Positions 8,677 to 18,395 are shown, counted from the stretch's first letter. The stretch is DNA of 33,097 bases from Gammaproteobacteria bacterium (GCA_024277755.1 JAJRUN010000014.1:1-33097), one strand, 5' to 3'. The notes: generated from the sequence alone by a model not told the origin. Made by a program: numbers and translations.

Positions 8677-9663
8677 ATGCAGATTGGTCCCTACAAGCTA
8701 AGCAATAATTTAGTCCTGGCACCGATGGCCGGCATCACCGATCGGCCGTTCCGTCAACTATGCAAACGCATGGGTGCAGGCATGGCGGTATCCGAAATGG
8801 TGTCGTCAAACTCTCTGCTGTGGGGCAGTGAAAAAACCAAACGTCGCGCAAATCACGAAGGTGAAACCGAGCCAAAATCAGTACAGATCATGGGGGCCGA
8901 CCCAAAACTGATGGCCGATGCGGCCCGCTACAACGCTGATAATGGCGCCCAGATCATCGACATCAACATGGGCTGCCCGGCAAAAAAGGTCTGTAACGTT
9001 GCCGCCGGCTCTGCTCTGTTACAACATGAAACCCTGGTCAAGAAAATCCTTGAAGCCGTGGTTGGCGCTGTCGACATCCCCGTCACACTCAAGATCCGTA
9101 CCGGCTGGAACACTGACAACCGCAACGGCGTTGCCATCGCCCGCATCGCCCAGGAATCAGGCATCCAGGCCCTGGCCGTCCATGGCCGCACCCGCGCCTG
9201 CGCCTATCGTGGTGAGGCAGAATACGACACCATCGCCGACATCAAACAGGCCATCAACATTCCGGTCATTGCCAATGGCGATATCACCACCCCGGAAAAG
9301 GCCAAATTTGTGCTTGAACGCACCGGCGTCGACGGCATCATGATTGGCCGCGCCGCTCAGGGGCGACCCTGGATATTCCGCGAAATCGAACACTTTCTCA
9401 GCACCGGCGAAACACTGCCAGAACCACCCATTCAGGAAGTCCGCGACATCCTGATCGGCCATCTGCACAATCTCTACGAATTTTACGGTGAACACACCGG
9501 CGTACGCATGGCCCGCAAGCACATCTCCTGGTATAGCAAAGGGCAACGTAATGGCGGTGCCTTTCGTCAGGCGGTAAATCGCGTAGACAGCATTGAAGAG
9601 CAACTAAAAATGACCGAGGAATTCTTTGAGCGTGTACAGCAGGACATACAACAGGCAGCCTGA
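8677..9663 (+). CDS. dusB: tRNA-dihydrouridine synthase B
   Basis: This flavoenzyme reduces specific uridines in the tRNA D-loop to dihydrouridine. The 328-residue protein starts MQIGPYKLSNNLVLAPMAGITDRPFR. It contains the Dus signatures INMGCPAKKVCN, VTLKIRTGW, LAVHGRTR, IPVIANGDI and DGIMIGRAAQGRPWIF, and ends in the helical tRNA-binding domain (ARKHISWYSKG). The length and the immediate fis partner downstream (one base between the dusB stop and the fis ATG) identify the DusB subfamily. Confidence 0.97.
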   Translation: MQIGPYKLSNNLVLAPMAGITDRPFRQLCKRMGAGMAVSEMVSSNSLLWGSEKTKRRANHEGETEPKSVQIMGADPKLMADAARYNADNGAQIIDINMGCPAKKVCNVAAGSALLQHETLVKKILEAVVGAVDIPVTLKIRTGWNTDNRNGVAIARIAQESGIQALAVHGRTRACAYRGEAEYDTIADIKQAINIPVIANGDITTPEKAKFVLERTGVDGIMIGRAAQGRPWIFREIEHFLSTGETLPEPPIQEVRDILIGHLHNLYEFYGEHTGVRMARKHISWYSKGQRNGGAFRQAVNRVDSIEEQLKMTEEFFERVQQDIQQAA

Positions 9664-9664
9664 A

Positions 9665-9943
9665 ATGACCGAAGCAAATGACGTGCCCAAGCCGTTTAAA
9701 GAGCGCCGCAGACAGCCGCTTCGTAATGCGGCCCGTGTCGCCCTGGACAACTATTTTAATGACCTGGATGGTGAAGAACCGTGCGGCAACCTGTATGAGA
9801 TGATGATTGGTGAAGTCGAGCAGGCTCTGTTCAGCGCCATCATGGATCGTACCCGTGGCAACCAGTCAAAGGCCGCCGAGATCCTTGGCATCAATCGCAG
9901 CACCCTGCGCAAGAAACTCCGCCTCTACGGCTTACTGGATTAA
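9665..9943 (+). CDS. fis: Nucleoid-associated DNA-binding protein Fis
   Basis: Fis bends DNA and regulates rRNA promoters, recombination and growth-phase genes. The 92-residue product (E. coli 98) has a variable basic N-terminus, the dimerisation helices (LYEMMIGEVEQALFSAIMDR), and the C-terminal helix-turn-helix NQSKAAEILGINRSTLRKKL (about residues 66-85). That last region is nearly the family consensus. The ATG at 9665 lies one base after the dusB stop, implying translational coupling as in the enteric dusB-fis operon. Confidence 0.96.
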   Translation: MTEANDVPKPFKERRRQPLRNAARVALDNYFNDLDGEEPCGNLYEMMIGEVEQALFSAIMDRTRGNQSKAAEILGINRSTLRKKLRLYGLLD

Positions 9944-10032
9944 TAACAGCCAATATAGCCTGGAGAGCCTACCCCACGAAGTGCCTTGAGTATTGAACAA
10001 AGCGTAATCCGGGACAGGCATTTCACAATCGC

Positions 10033-10059
10033 CCTGGATTCTGTTTCACTCCATCCAGG
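10033..10059 (+). repeat. 7-bp inverted repeat in the purH leader
   Basis: CCTGGAT (10033-10039) and ATCCAGG (10053-10059) flank a 13-base loop, 37 bases before the purH ATG. A run of six T follows nine bases after the right arm (10069-10074), so it could be a weak terminator for dusB-fis or a purH leader hairpin. The spacing is too loose for a confident terminator call. No consensus PurR operator was seen. Confidence 0.5.
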
Positions 10060-10096
10060 CCACACATATTTTTTCAAACTTTTGGATAGCGACATC

Positions 10097-11671
10097 ATGG
10101 CAACTATCAAACGCGCACTTATCAGTGTTTCCGACAAAACCGGCATCGTCGAATTTGCCCAGGCACTGAGCAACATGAATGTTGAAATACTTTCAACAGG
10201 TGGCACCTACAAGCTGCTGACCGACAACAACATCGAGGCCACAGAAGTATCCGACTACACCGGCTTTCCGGAAATGATGGCTGGCCGGGTCAAGACCCTG
10301 CACCCGAAAATTCACGGCGGCATCCTCGCTCGTCGCGGCATTGATGACGCCATCATGGCCGAGCACGGCATCAATACCATCGACATGGTAGTGGTCAACC
10401 TCTATCCATTCACAGAAGCCGTGGCCAAACCGGATTGTGACCTGCCTACCGCCATCGAAAACATCGACATCGGCGGCCCCACCATGGTTCGCGCCGCCGC
10501 CAAAAATCACAAAGACGTCGCCATCATCACCGATGCGACGGACTACGGCGTTATCCTTGACGAAATGCAGGAAAACAACCAAACCTTGAGTCACACAACC
10601 CACTTCCACCTGGCCTGCAAGGCATTTGAACACACCGCCGCCTACGACGGAGCCATCGCCAATTACCTGGGCAGCATCAGCGATGGCGGCCACAGCAATA
10701 ATGACCGGCTCAATTTTCCACGCACCTTTAGCACCCAGTTCGTCAAGGCGCAGGACATGCGCTACGGCGAAAATCCACACCAGCAAGCCGCCTTCTATGT
10801 TGAAAGTCAGGCCAGCGAGGCCTGCATATCCAGCGCCATCCAGCTACAAGGCAAAGAACTTTCATTCAACAACATCGCTGACACCGATGCCGCGCTGGAA
10901 TGCATTAAACAGTTTGAGCAACCTGCCTGTGTCATCGTCAAACACGCTAATCCGTGCGGCGTATCGATTGCCGACAGCCAACTTAAAGCCTACGACAACG
11001 CCTACAAGACCGACCCCACCTCAGCCTTTGGCGGCATCATCGCCTTTAATCGCGAACTGGATGCAGAAACAGCTCAGGCCATCGTCGAACGCCAGTTTGT
11101 TGAAGTCATTATCGCCCCCAGCGTAAGTGATGCCGCGGTTGAAATCGTTGCACAAAAGAAAAATCTCCGCCTGCTGGCTTGCGGCCAATGGGGTGACAGC
11201 CAAGCGGCACTGGACTACAAGCGCGTCACCGGCGGCCTGCTAATCCAAACCCGCGACAACGGCATGGTCAGCGTTGAAGACCTGAAGGTGGTCAGCCAGC
11301 GCACCCCTAGCGAACAAGAGCTGAAAGACCTGGCCTTTTGCTGGAAGGTAGCCAAGTTCGTCAAATCCAACGCCATCGTTTATGCCAATAACGGCATGAC
11401 CATCGGTGTCGGTGCAGGCCAGATGAGCCGCGTCTACAGCGCCAAGATTGCTGGCATCAAGGCGGCCGACGAGGGCCTGGAAGTCAAAGGTTCGGTGATG
11501 GCCTCGGACGCCTTCTTTCCCTTCCGTGACGGCATCGATGCCGCAGCGGCAGCCGGCATTAGGGCCATCATCCAACCCGGCGGCTCCATGCGCGACGAGG
11601 AAGTTATCGCCGCTGCCGACGAACATGGCATGGCCATGCTGTTTACCGGAATGCGCCATTTCCGTCATTAA
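10097..11671 (+). CDS. purH: Bifunctional AICAR formyltransferase / IMP cyclohydrolase
   Basis: PurH catalyses the last two steps of de novo IMP synthesis. The 524-residue product (E. coli 529) begins [21 protein letters not shown]. Its N-terminal methylglyoxal-synthase-like cyclohydrolase domain (about 1-195) has STGGTYKLL and [15 protein letters not shown]. The C-terminal transformylase domain includes [15 protein letters not shown], the catalytic Lys-His in [24 protein letters not shown] and the terminal [15 protein letters not shown]. The upstream in-frame extension of 37 codons is unlike PurH, so the ATG at 10097 is used. The gene ends at a strong bidirectional terminator. Confidence 0.98.
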   Translation: MATIKRALISVSDKTGIVEFAQALSNMNVEILSTGGTYKLLTDNNIEATEVSDYTGFPEMMAGRVKTLHPKIHGGILARRGIDDAIMAEHGINTIDMVVVNLYPFTEAVAKPDCDLPTAIENIDIGGPTMVRAAAKNHKDVAIITDATDYGVILDEMQENNQTLSHTTHFHLACKAFEHTAAYDGAIANYLGSISDGGHSNNDRLNFPRTFSTQFVKAQDMRYGENPHQQAAFYVESQASEACISSAIQLQGKELSFNNIADTDAALECIKQFEQPACVIVKHANPCGVSIADSQLKAYDNAYKTDPTSAFGGIIAFNRELDAETAQAIVERQFVEVIIAPSVSDAAVEIVAQKKNLRLLACGQWGDSQAALDYKRVTGGLLIQTRDNGMVSVEDLKVVSQRTPSEQELKDLAFCWKVAKFVKSNAIVYANNGMTIGVGAGQMSRVYSAKIAGIKAADEGLEVKGSVMASDAFFPFRDGIDAAAAAGIRAIIQPGGSMRDEEVIAAADEHGMAMLFTGMRHFRH

Positions 11672-11680
11672 TCACAGATC

Positions 11681-11726
11681 ACTGGCAATAAAAAAGCCCG
11701 CAGATGCGGGCTTTTTTATTGCCAGT
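11681..11726. terminator. Bidirectional intrinsic terminator, 21-bp perfect stem
   Basis: The left arm (11681-11701) and right arm (11706-11726) are perfect reverse complements over 21 bases around a 4-base loop. The GC-rich core GCCCGC/GCGGGC is flanked by A6 on the left and T6 on the right, giving a T-tract on both strands. It lies between the convergent purH (10 bases away) and beta-helix gene (10 bases away) and should terminate both. Confidence 0.97.
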
Positions 11727-11735
11727 AAAACCTGG

Positions 11736-14084
11736 TTAGCAAGTCCTGCGACGCAGCAGCAACAATCCAAAGCAGAGCAGCAACAACGGATTAACGCTAC
11801 CACTGCCGCCAGAATCATCATTTGAAGCGGCAGGTATCACCTGAGCCTGCGGCTGCTCTTCCTCTGCAACAGGCTCATTCACAACCGCTGGCTCATCAAT
11901 CACAACAGGATCCGCCTCAGGATTATTGGCTGGTGCCGACACAGCCACCGCTGCCTGCAAGTCCTGAACACTGGGGTCAGCACTCTTTGGCACCGCAATT
12001 GCCACCGGGTCACGAATCACACCCAATGCAGGATTAGTATCAAACCTGTCGTTGTCGCGCAACGTCAGGGTCAGGGTCTTGTCCACCAGGTTAATCACGC
12101 CTCGCGATTCAATCGCACTCGGCTCACTCGGCAATATCTGCCACGTCCCCGTAACATCCAGCTTGCGAATCACCGCATCAGCGCTAATGACTGACTCCGG
12201 CGGCAGTTGAATCACCACCACCGTGCCGGCCTCCAGGTTAGCTGCGGTTGGAATATCCTGCACATCGAAATAAAACACTCCAAACGGCATGCTGTAATCA
12301 AGATCCGCCGTTGTTGCATCCAGGTTGCTTGGTGCAGCCACCGAAACCGGCGATACCGTCCCCGCACTCCCTGGCGCCAGCTCAATCACCATTTCACTAC
12401 TGATCGGCTCACTGCCAATGCTGATACTGACCGTGGCTGGCGCTGAGCAAACAGATTGATCGCAGGCATAAAAGGTAAAGCTATCTGCGCCTGCAGCAGC
12501 AATATCGGCAGTGTAAATAAACTCAAATTCACCAGGGATCAGGGTCGGGGCACCCCGCCCCACCTCGCCCTGCAATGGCTGCTGAACCACCTGATAAAAA
12601 AGCGAATCGCCATCGACATCGCTGGCGCGCAACACACCGGTTACGGCCTCACCTGCATTGACAACCAGAGACTGGTTAAAGGCGACAGGTTCGGTATTGA
12701 CTCCGGTTGACGCCCCCTGGTTTGCCAATGGTGCAATAAAACCATTCAGCGGCACAAATGCTCCATCTTCATAGGCACCGATATCACACCCTGCCAATGG
12801 ACGACCATAACCACGCTGATCAATTGGCAGACAATGACTGCCCGCATCAAGGGCTTCGCTCCCCGCAAGCAAGGCATGGCTACGGGCAACGCCACCGTTA
12901 TTGGCCAATGTTGCCAGTCCTGCCGTCGCCGAACTGAAGCTGCTGCTATCCGCCGTCAGATGACAGCTGCCGTCACTATCCAGATTAGCCCCCTGCGAAA
13001 TCAACTCGGCGTTTGCGGCCCTGAAATAACAATCCTGATTAGTCGTGCTATTGGCAATAATTGTATTGCTTACCATTAACGAAACCTTGCCTTCAACATA
13101 AAGGCCGGAGCCACCCTTACCATTTTCCGGGGTGGCACTATCAATGCCGTTAGCACCATTGTTGGCGAAAGTGACATTTTTCAATTCATGCGCCACACCA
13201 CCAAAACTGGAGTTGCCATTATGAAGGAACAGCCCACCGCCATTGCGATTGGCAAAGTTGCCACTGATGGTTGAGTTGATGATTTTCAAACTGCCAAGCA
13301 AATGATAAATACCGCCGCCATCAACACCAACAGAATGACCAATGATGGCGCTATTGTTGATTTCGAGCATGCGTCCCATCGCTGCGTTAAAAATCCCGCC
13401 ACCCAAAAAGCTAGCCCCGCCATTGGCGCTGATCTCAGAATAATTGATACTGAGATTACCATCCAGGTTGTAGATCCCAGCCCCCTGGCCATCGGCCTTA
13501 TTCTGATCAACCACGGAACGATTAAGCACTACAGTACCGTTAAAATTACTGATACCCCCACCCGCAACAAAGGCGTAGTTAAGCGTGATATTACTGTCAT
13601 TCACGGTTAACTGGCCGCCATTGACATCAATACCGGCGCCGCCGAAGTCCTGGCCAAACTCAATCAGGCCATTACGTACGGTCAATGCATTTAACACCAG
13701 AACACCATCGCCATGCACTTGTATGACACGATCCAGCTTCATCGCATCAATCACCGTCTGATCAGCACCTTTGCCATTAATGGTGATCTCACTGACAACA
13801 TCAAGATCACCGCTCAACGCCATGTCATCCCCGGTCCCGGCCAATGCAAAATTGTATACGCCAGCGGGCAACTCAATCACATCAGCTCCGGCACTGGCGT
13901 TGGCATGCTGAATCGCGGCACGCAGACTACACTGGCCTGAAGAGGTCATACAAACACCATCGGCAGTATTAACATCCGCCATGTCCACCAAGGTATTCAC
14001 TTCGATAACGGCAGCAGAGGCCGAAGCCAGAAAACCAGCCGACAGCAAAACGCCCACACTCAAGGCCCTGCACACTTTAAACAT
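11736..14084 (-). CDS. Secreted beta-helix protein with CSLREA-like N-terminus, choice-of-anchor Q region and GlyGly-CTERM-like tail
   Basis: The 782-residue protein has a signal peptide (1-24, ending ASASA). A CSLREA-type segment with CSLRAAI follows, then Gly/Asn-rich parallel beta-helix repeats (about 90-330, many INNSxI/NGGGI units). Next is a choice-of-anchor Q ending DQRGYGRPLAGCDIGAYE (to about 437), then a cadherin/VCBS-like domain (465-558, ASDVDGDSL). After a further domain resembling choice-of-anchor U (about 560-695) and a Pro/Val/Glu linker, the C-terminus is GGSGSVNPLLLLCFGLLLL plus RRRTC. That tail fits GlyGly-CTERM sorting signals processed by rhombosortase after export, usually for type II secreted proteins. 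The ATG at 14084 has GAGGG nine bases upstream. Its enzymatic or adhesive role is unknown. Confidence 0.88.
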   Translation of the reverse strand: MFKVCRALSVGVLLSAGFLASASAAVIEVNTLVDMADVNTADGVCMTSSGQCSLRAAIQHANASAGADVIELPAGVYNFALAGTGDDMALSGDLDVVSEITINGKGADQTVIDAMKLDRVIQVHGDGVLVLNALTVRNGLIEFGQDFGGAGIDVNGGQLTVNDSNITLNYAFVAGGGISNFNGTVVLNRSVVDQNKADGQGAGIYNLDGNLSINYSEISANGGASFLGGGIFNAAMGRMLEINNSAIIGHSVGVDGGGIYHLLGSLKIINSTISGNFANRNGGGLFLHNGNSSFGGVAHELKNVTFANNGANGIDSATPENGKGGSGLYVEGKVSLMVSNTIIANSTTNQDCYFRAANAELISQGANLDSDGSCHLTADSSSFSSATAGLATLANNGGVARSHALLAGSEALDAGSHCLPIDQRGYGRPLAGCDIGAYEDGAFVPLNGFIAPLANQGASTGVNTEPVAFNQSLVVNAGEAVTGVLRASDVDGDSLFYQVVQQPLQGEVGRGAPTLIPGEFEFIYTADIAAAGADSFTFYACDQSVCSAPATVSISIGSEPISSEMVIELAPGSAGTVSPVSVAAPSNLDATTADLDYSMPFGVFYFDVQDIPTAANLEAGTVVVIQLPPESVISADAVIRKLDVTGTWQILPSEPSAIESRGVINLVDKTLTLTLRDNDRFDTNPALGVIRDPVAIAVPKSADPSVQDLQAAVAVSAPANNPEADPVVIDEPAVVNEPVAEEEQPQAQVIPAASNDDSGGSGSVNPLLLLCFGLLLLRRRTC

Positions 14085-14164
14085 ATTCAACATCCCTCAC
14101 ACCAAAACAAACAAGCCCATCGGCTAATATTGGTCACGCCAGCCTTAAAGCTCGCAAAAATTAT

Positions 14165-14179
14165 AATGATTCTATCATT
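14165..14179. repeat. Palindrome between the divergent beta-helix gene and purD
   Basis: AATGAT-TCT-ATCATT is a perfect 6-bp-arm palindrome in the AT-rich part of the 197-bp divergent intergenic region. It overlaps a TATAAT-like sequence (14162-14167, plus strand; also readable at 14160-14165 on the minus strand). No good -35 box is at the right distance on either strand. It may be an operator; the regulator is unknown. A second small repeat, CGCAA-N6-TTGCG, lies at 14215-14230. Confidence 0.45.
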
Positions 14180-14281
14180 CATTTCTAATCCCGCACAGGC
14201 CAAGGTAGTATTCGCGCAAGGGCTGTTGCGATAGAATATAACCCTATCTACCCAACAAAAAAGTCAGGAATCATATTCAAA

Positions 14282-15571
14282 ATGAAGCTCTTAGTGATAG
14301 GTAGCGGTGGCCGTGAACACGCCTTGGCATGGAAAGCAGCCCAATCATCCAGTGTAGAAAAGGTCTTTGTTGCCCCCGGCAACGCTGGCACAGCGACTGA
14401 AGCCAAACTTGAAAACGTTGCCATCGGCGTTGAAGAGATTGACGCCTTGGTCAAATTTGCCCGGGACAATGCCATCGCCATGACCATTGTTGGCCCTGAA
14501 GCACCACTTGTGATTGGCGTGACCAACGCCTTCGAAGCTGCTGGCCTGCGTTGCTTCGGCCCCAGCGAAGGTGCCGCACAACTGGAAGGTTCAAAAGCCT
14601 TTACCAAAGACTTTCTTTCCCGCCACAATATCCCTACGGCTGACTATCAGAATTTCACCGAAACCGAACCGGCACTGGCCTATCTAAAAGAAAAAGGCGC
14701 ACCGATTGTCATCAAGGCCGATGGCCTGGCGGCAGGCAAGGGGGTCATCGTCGCCATGACCCAGGATGAAGCCGAAACGGCGGTCAAAGACATGCTGGCT
14801 GGCAATGCCTTTGGCGAAGCCGGTCACCGGGTGGTCATCGAAGAATTTCTTAGCGGTGAAGAGGCCAGTTTCATCTGCATGGTGGACGGCAAAAACATCC
14901 TGCCCATGGCCACCTCGCAAGATCACAAACGTGTTGGTGAAGGCGACAGCGGCCCCAACACCGGCGGCATGGGTGCCTACTCACCCGCCCCAGTTGTTAC
15001 CCCTGAAATTCATGACCGCATCATGTCTGAAGTCATCGAACCGACTGTTGCCGGCATGGCCGCCGAGGGTAACCCCTACACCGGCTTTCTCTACGCCGGC
15101 CTGATGATCGATGCCAGCGGCACCCCCAAGGTGATCGAATATAACTGCCGCTTTGGCGACCCCGAAACCCAACCGATTTTGATGCGCCTCAAATCCGATC
15201 TGGTTGAACTCTGCAACCAGGCTCTGAATGGCAAACTCGACCAGGCCAGCGCCGAATGGGACGAACGCGCAGCCCTCGGTGTGGTACTGGCCGCTGGCGG
15301 CTATCCCGGCAGCTACGGCAAGGGCGATGTCATCAACGGCCTGGCGGGTGCCGATTCCGCCGATGCCAAAATATTCCACGCTGGCACGGCTGAAAAAAAT
15401 GGCCAGGTGGTCACTGCCGGAGGTCGGGTACTCTGTGCCGCCGCACTCGGAGACAGCGTCTCTGAGGCCCAGGCCAAGGCCTATGAACTGGCCGACAAGA
15501 TCAGTTGGAACGGCATGTTCACGCGTCGCGACATCGGCAACCGCGCCATCGCCCGCGAGCAAAATACCTGA
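14282..15571 (+). CDS. purD: Phosphoribosylamine-glycine ligase (GAR synthetase)
   Basis: PurD joins glycine to phosphoribosylamine using ATP, the second step of purine synthesis. The 429-residue product has the expected N-terminal MKLLVIGSGGREHALAWK and the pre-ATP-grasp VGPEAPL. Its ATP-grasp core has IVIKADGLAAGKGVIVA, the signature QDHKRVGEGDSGPNTGGMG and YNCRFGDPETQPI, followed by a C-terminal domain ending FTRRDIGNRAI. In many relatives purD directly follows purH; here a 2.3-kb antisense gene lies between them. tsaC starts six bases after its stop. Confidence 0.98.
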   Translation: MKLLVIGSGGREHALAWKAAQSSSVEKVFVAPGNAGTATEAKLENVAIGVEEIDALVKFARDNAIAMTIVGPEAPLVIGVTNAFEAAGLRCFGPSEGAAQLEGSKAFTKDFLSRHNIPTADYQNFTETEPALAYLKEKGAPIVIKADGLAAGKGVIVAMTQDEAETAVKDMLAGNAFGEAGHRVVIEEFLSGEEASFICMVDGKNILPMATSQDHKRVGEGDSGPNTGGMGAYSPAPVVTPEIHDRIMSEVIEPTVAGMAAEGNPYTGFLYAGLMIDASGTPKVIEYNCRFGDPETQPILMRLKSDLVELCNQALNGKLDQASAEWDERAALGVVLAAGGYPGSYGKGDVINGLAGADSADAKIFHAGTAEKNGQVVTAGGRVLCAAALGDSVSEAQAKAYELADKISWNGMFTRRDIGNRAIAREQNT

Positions 15572-15577
15572 CCGGCG

Positions 15578-16135
15578 ATGAATCACTGGCATCTGCGCCA
15601 AGCCGCCAGCATCCTTCACGCTGGCGGCATTATTGCCTACCCCACCGAAACCGTCTTTGGCCTCGGCTGTGATCCCCTCAACCACAACGCCGTTAACCAG
15701 CTGCTGGCACTCAAACAACGACCAGTGGAAAAGGGCCTGATCCTGATCGGCGCCCGGTTTGAACACCTGCGGCCATTCATCGATATCAGTGATGACACAC
15801 TGTTGCAAAAACTGCTGACACCGCCACCACAACCCACCACCTGGGTAGTGCCCGCCCGTCCCCACACACCCAACTGGCTCACCGGGCAGCATGACTCAAT
15901 CGCCGTGCGCATTACCTCACACCCCATCGCCGCCGCAATCTGCAACCGCTTTCATGGCGCGATCGTCTCCACCAGCGCCAACCCGGCCGGACAGCCCCCG
16001 GCCCGCTCATCCCTCAGCGTCAAACGTTACTTCAACAAACAGCTCGATTACCTGCTTCATGCCAGCATCAACCCCCATAACCCGCCCAGCGAAATCCGTG
16101 ATTTACTCAGTGACAAGCGCTTCCGCGGCAGCTGA
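15578..16135 (+). CDS. tsaC: Threonylcarbamoyl-AMP synthase TsaC (YrdC/Sua5 family)
   Basis: TsaC makes threonylcarbamoyl-adenylate from threonine, bicarbonate and ATP, the first step of the universal t6A37 tRNA modification. The 185-residue product matches the short, single-domain TsaC form (E. coli 190 aa) and lacks the C-terminal Sua5 domain. Motifs seen are GGIIAYPTETVFGLGCD, the KxR region LKQRPVEKGLILI, SIAVRITSHP and IVSTSANPAGQPPA. The partner TsaD is also in this window (26554-27567). tsaC-hemF adjacency is common in gammaproteobacteria. No good ribosome site is visible, so coupling to purD is likely. Confidence 0.94.
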   Translation: MNHWHLRQAASILHAGGIIAYPTETVFGLGCDPLNHNAVNQLLALKQRPVEKGLILIGARFEHLRPFIDISDDTLLQKLLTPPPQPTTWVVPARPHTPNWLTGQHDSIAVRITSHPIAAAICNRFHGAIVSTSANPAGQPPARSSLSVKRYFNKQLDYLLHASINPHNPPSEIRDLLSDKRFRGS

Positions 16136-16168
16136 AAACTGATAGAATTCCTCAACCATATTGAATAG

Positions 16169-17104
<936 letters not shown>

Positions 17105-17119
17105 GCAACAGCAACACCC

Positions 17120-17145
17120 AAAGGGCCCTCAGCGGCCCTTTTTTT
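17120..17145 (+). terminator. Intrinsic terminator after hemF
   Basis: AAAGGGCC (17120-17127) and GGCCCTTT (17134-17141) form an 8-bp stem with a 6-base loop, followed by a continuous T run to 17145. It lies 15 bases after the hemF stop and closes the purD-tsaC-hemF unit. Confidence 0.92.
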
Positions 17146-17232
17146 GCCCCCGGCTCCTGCAACAACCATATACCCGACTCCCCCCCCCGCATCAAAATAA
17201 ACCATTACTCTTAAAAAACGACAAGATAGATA

Positions 17233-17261
17233 TTGACTTATATTTAGACTAAATCTAATAT
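17233..17261 (+). promoter_or_regulatory. Sigma-70-type promoter of the diheme peroxidase gene, with an internal palindrome
   Basis: TTGACT (17233-17238) and TAATAT (17256-17261) are 17 bases apart. The spacer contains ATTTAG-A-CTAAAT (17242-17254), and a second symmetry TTAGA-N5-TCTAA (17244-17258) runs into the -10 box. A repressor bound here would block RNA polymerase, so the gene is probably regulated, perhaps by peroxide, iron or oxygen. The regulator cannot be named from the sequence. Confidence 0.75.
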
Positions 17262-17326
17262 GCATATCTGACGCACAAGACGTCGCAAATAAACAACCGA
17301 CAAACCCTGTAGGAAGGATGACTAAA

Positions 17327-18367
17327 ATGAAACAGACAAAATACAGTTTGTTGCTAGCCAGCGCCGCAGCCGCATTATTGGCCAGCAGCATTGTCAGCGC
17401 CGACACACTCCCAAGCATAGTGCCTGCCCCGGCCGACAATCCCACCACCCCCGAAAAAGTTGAACTGGGCAAACAGCTCTTTTTTGACCCGCGCCTTTCC
17501 GTTGACGGCACCGTGTCATGCAACTCGTGTCATAACATCATGTCCAGCGGCACCGATAACCGCCCCACCTCGGTGGGTATTGATGGCCAACGCGGCGGTC
17601 GAAGCGCACCCACTGTTTGGAATGCTGCATTTCTAAGCGCCCAATTCTGGGATGGCCGTGCAGCCACGCTGGAAGAACAGGCCAAGGGGCCACCATTGAA
17701 TCCAATCGAAATGGGCATGCCAAGTGAAGCGGCAGTGGTTGAACGTCTAAACTCAATCCCTGGGTATGTCGAGCAGTTCAAGCTCGCCTTCGGTGGCAAA
17801 GATGCCGTTAGCTACGACAACATGGCTAAGGCCATCGCCTCCTTTGAGCGCACCTTGATCACAGCCAACAGCAACTATGATCGTTTTCTTGCCGGCGAAA
17901 AAACCGCCATGTCAGAACAGGCCCAGCGCGGCAAAAAGGTATTTGAACAGAGCGGCTGTAACGCCTGCCACAGCGGCGGCAATTTTGCCGGACCCGAGCT
18001 GCCTATCGGCGAAGGTTTTTATCAGAAGTTTCCTGCCATCGCCAGCGACTATGACCACAAGTACAAGCTGAGTGAAGATAAAGGACGCTTTGAAGTCACC
18101 AAGGATCGGGCCGACATGAATAAATGGCGTGTCCCCAGCCTACGCAACATCGCCCTCACTGCACCCTACTTTCATAATGGTTCGGTTGAAACCCTGGACG
18201 AAGCTGTACGCGTCATGGCCAAGACTCAGCTCGGTCTGGACATAAATGACCAGGATGTGGACGACGTCGTTGCCTTTCTGCAAAGCCTGAACGGTGAATT
18301 TCCTGACATCAGCATGCCACGCCTGCCCGACACCATTAACAGCAGCCAGGTTGGCGGCATGAAATAA
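17327..18367 (+). CDS. Periplasmic diheme cytochrome c peroxidase
   Basis: This family reduces hydrogen peroxide to water with electrons from cytochromes or similar carriers in the periplasm. The 346-residue product has a signal peptide (1-25, ending SIVSA). It carries two heme c sites: CNSCH (C65, C68, H69) in the electron-transfer domain and CNACH (C211, C214, H215) in the second domain. Also present are the family segments LGKQLFFDPRLS, LNPIEMGMP, FERTLITANSNYD and WRVPSLRNIALTAPYFHNG. The ATG at 17327 is preferred over the one at 17318 because AGGAAGG abuts the first but lies nine bases before the second. It is transcribed alone, with its own promoter and terminator. Confidence 0.95.
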   Translation: MKQTKYSLLLASAAAALLASSIVSADTLPSIVPAPADNPTTPEKVELGKQLFFDPRLSVDGTVSCNSCHNIMSSGTDNRPTSVGIDGQRGGRSAPTVWNAAFLSAQFWDGRAATLEEQAKGPPLNPIEMGMPSEAAVVERLNSIPGYVEQFKLAFGGKDAVSYDNMAKAIASFERTLITANSNYDRFLAGEKTAMSEQAQRGKKVFEQSGCNACHSGGNFAGPELPIGEGFYQKFPAIASDYDHKYKLSEDKGRFEVTKDRADMNKWRVPSLRNIALTAPYFHNGSVETLDEAVRVMAKTQLGLDINDQDVDDVVAFLQSLNGEFPDISMPRLPDTINSSQVGGMK

Positions 18368-18395
18368 ATGACAACAAACCTGTAGTCACACCTTG

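Noticed and set aside
10193-10786. Open frame of 197 codons antisense to purH
   Set aside because: It is a shadow of the conserved purH coding sequence and has no ribosome site or recognisable motif.
14162-14180. Possible Fur box around AATGAT-TCT-ATCATT
   Set aside because: Only about 11 of 19 bases match the Fur consensus and the symmetry centre is displaced; kept only as an unassigned palindrome.
14981-15892. Open frame of 303 codons antisense to purD and tsaC
   Set aside because: It is Gly/Val-rich as expected of a reverse shadow of GC-rich coding DNA, and it covers two well-supported genes.
17180-17188. Run of nine C upstream of the peroxidase promoter, considered as a phase-variation tract
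   Set aside because: It lies 44 bases before the -35 box, outside the promoter spacer and any coding frame, so a switching role is not supported.
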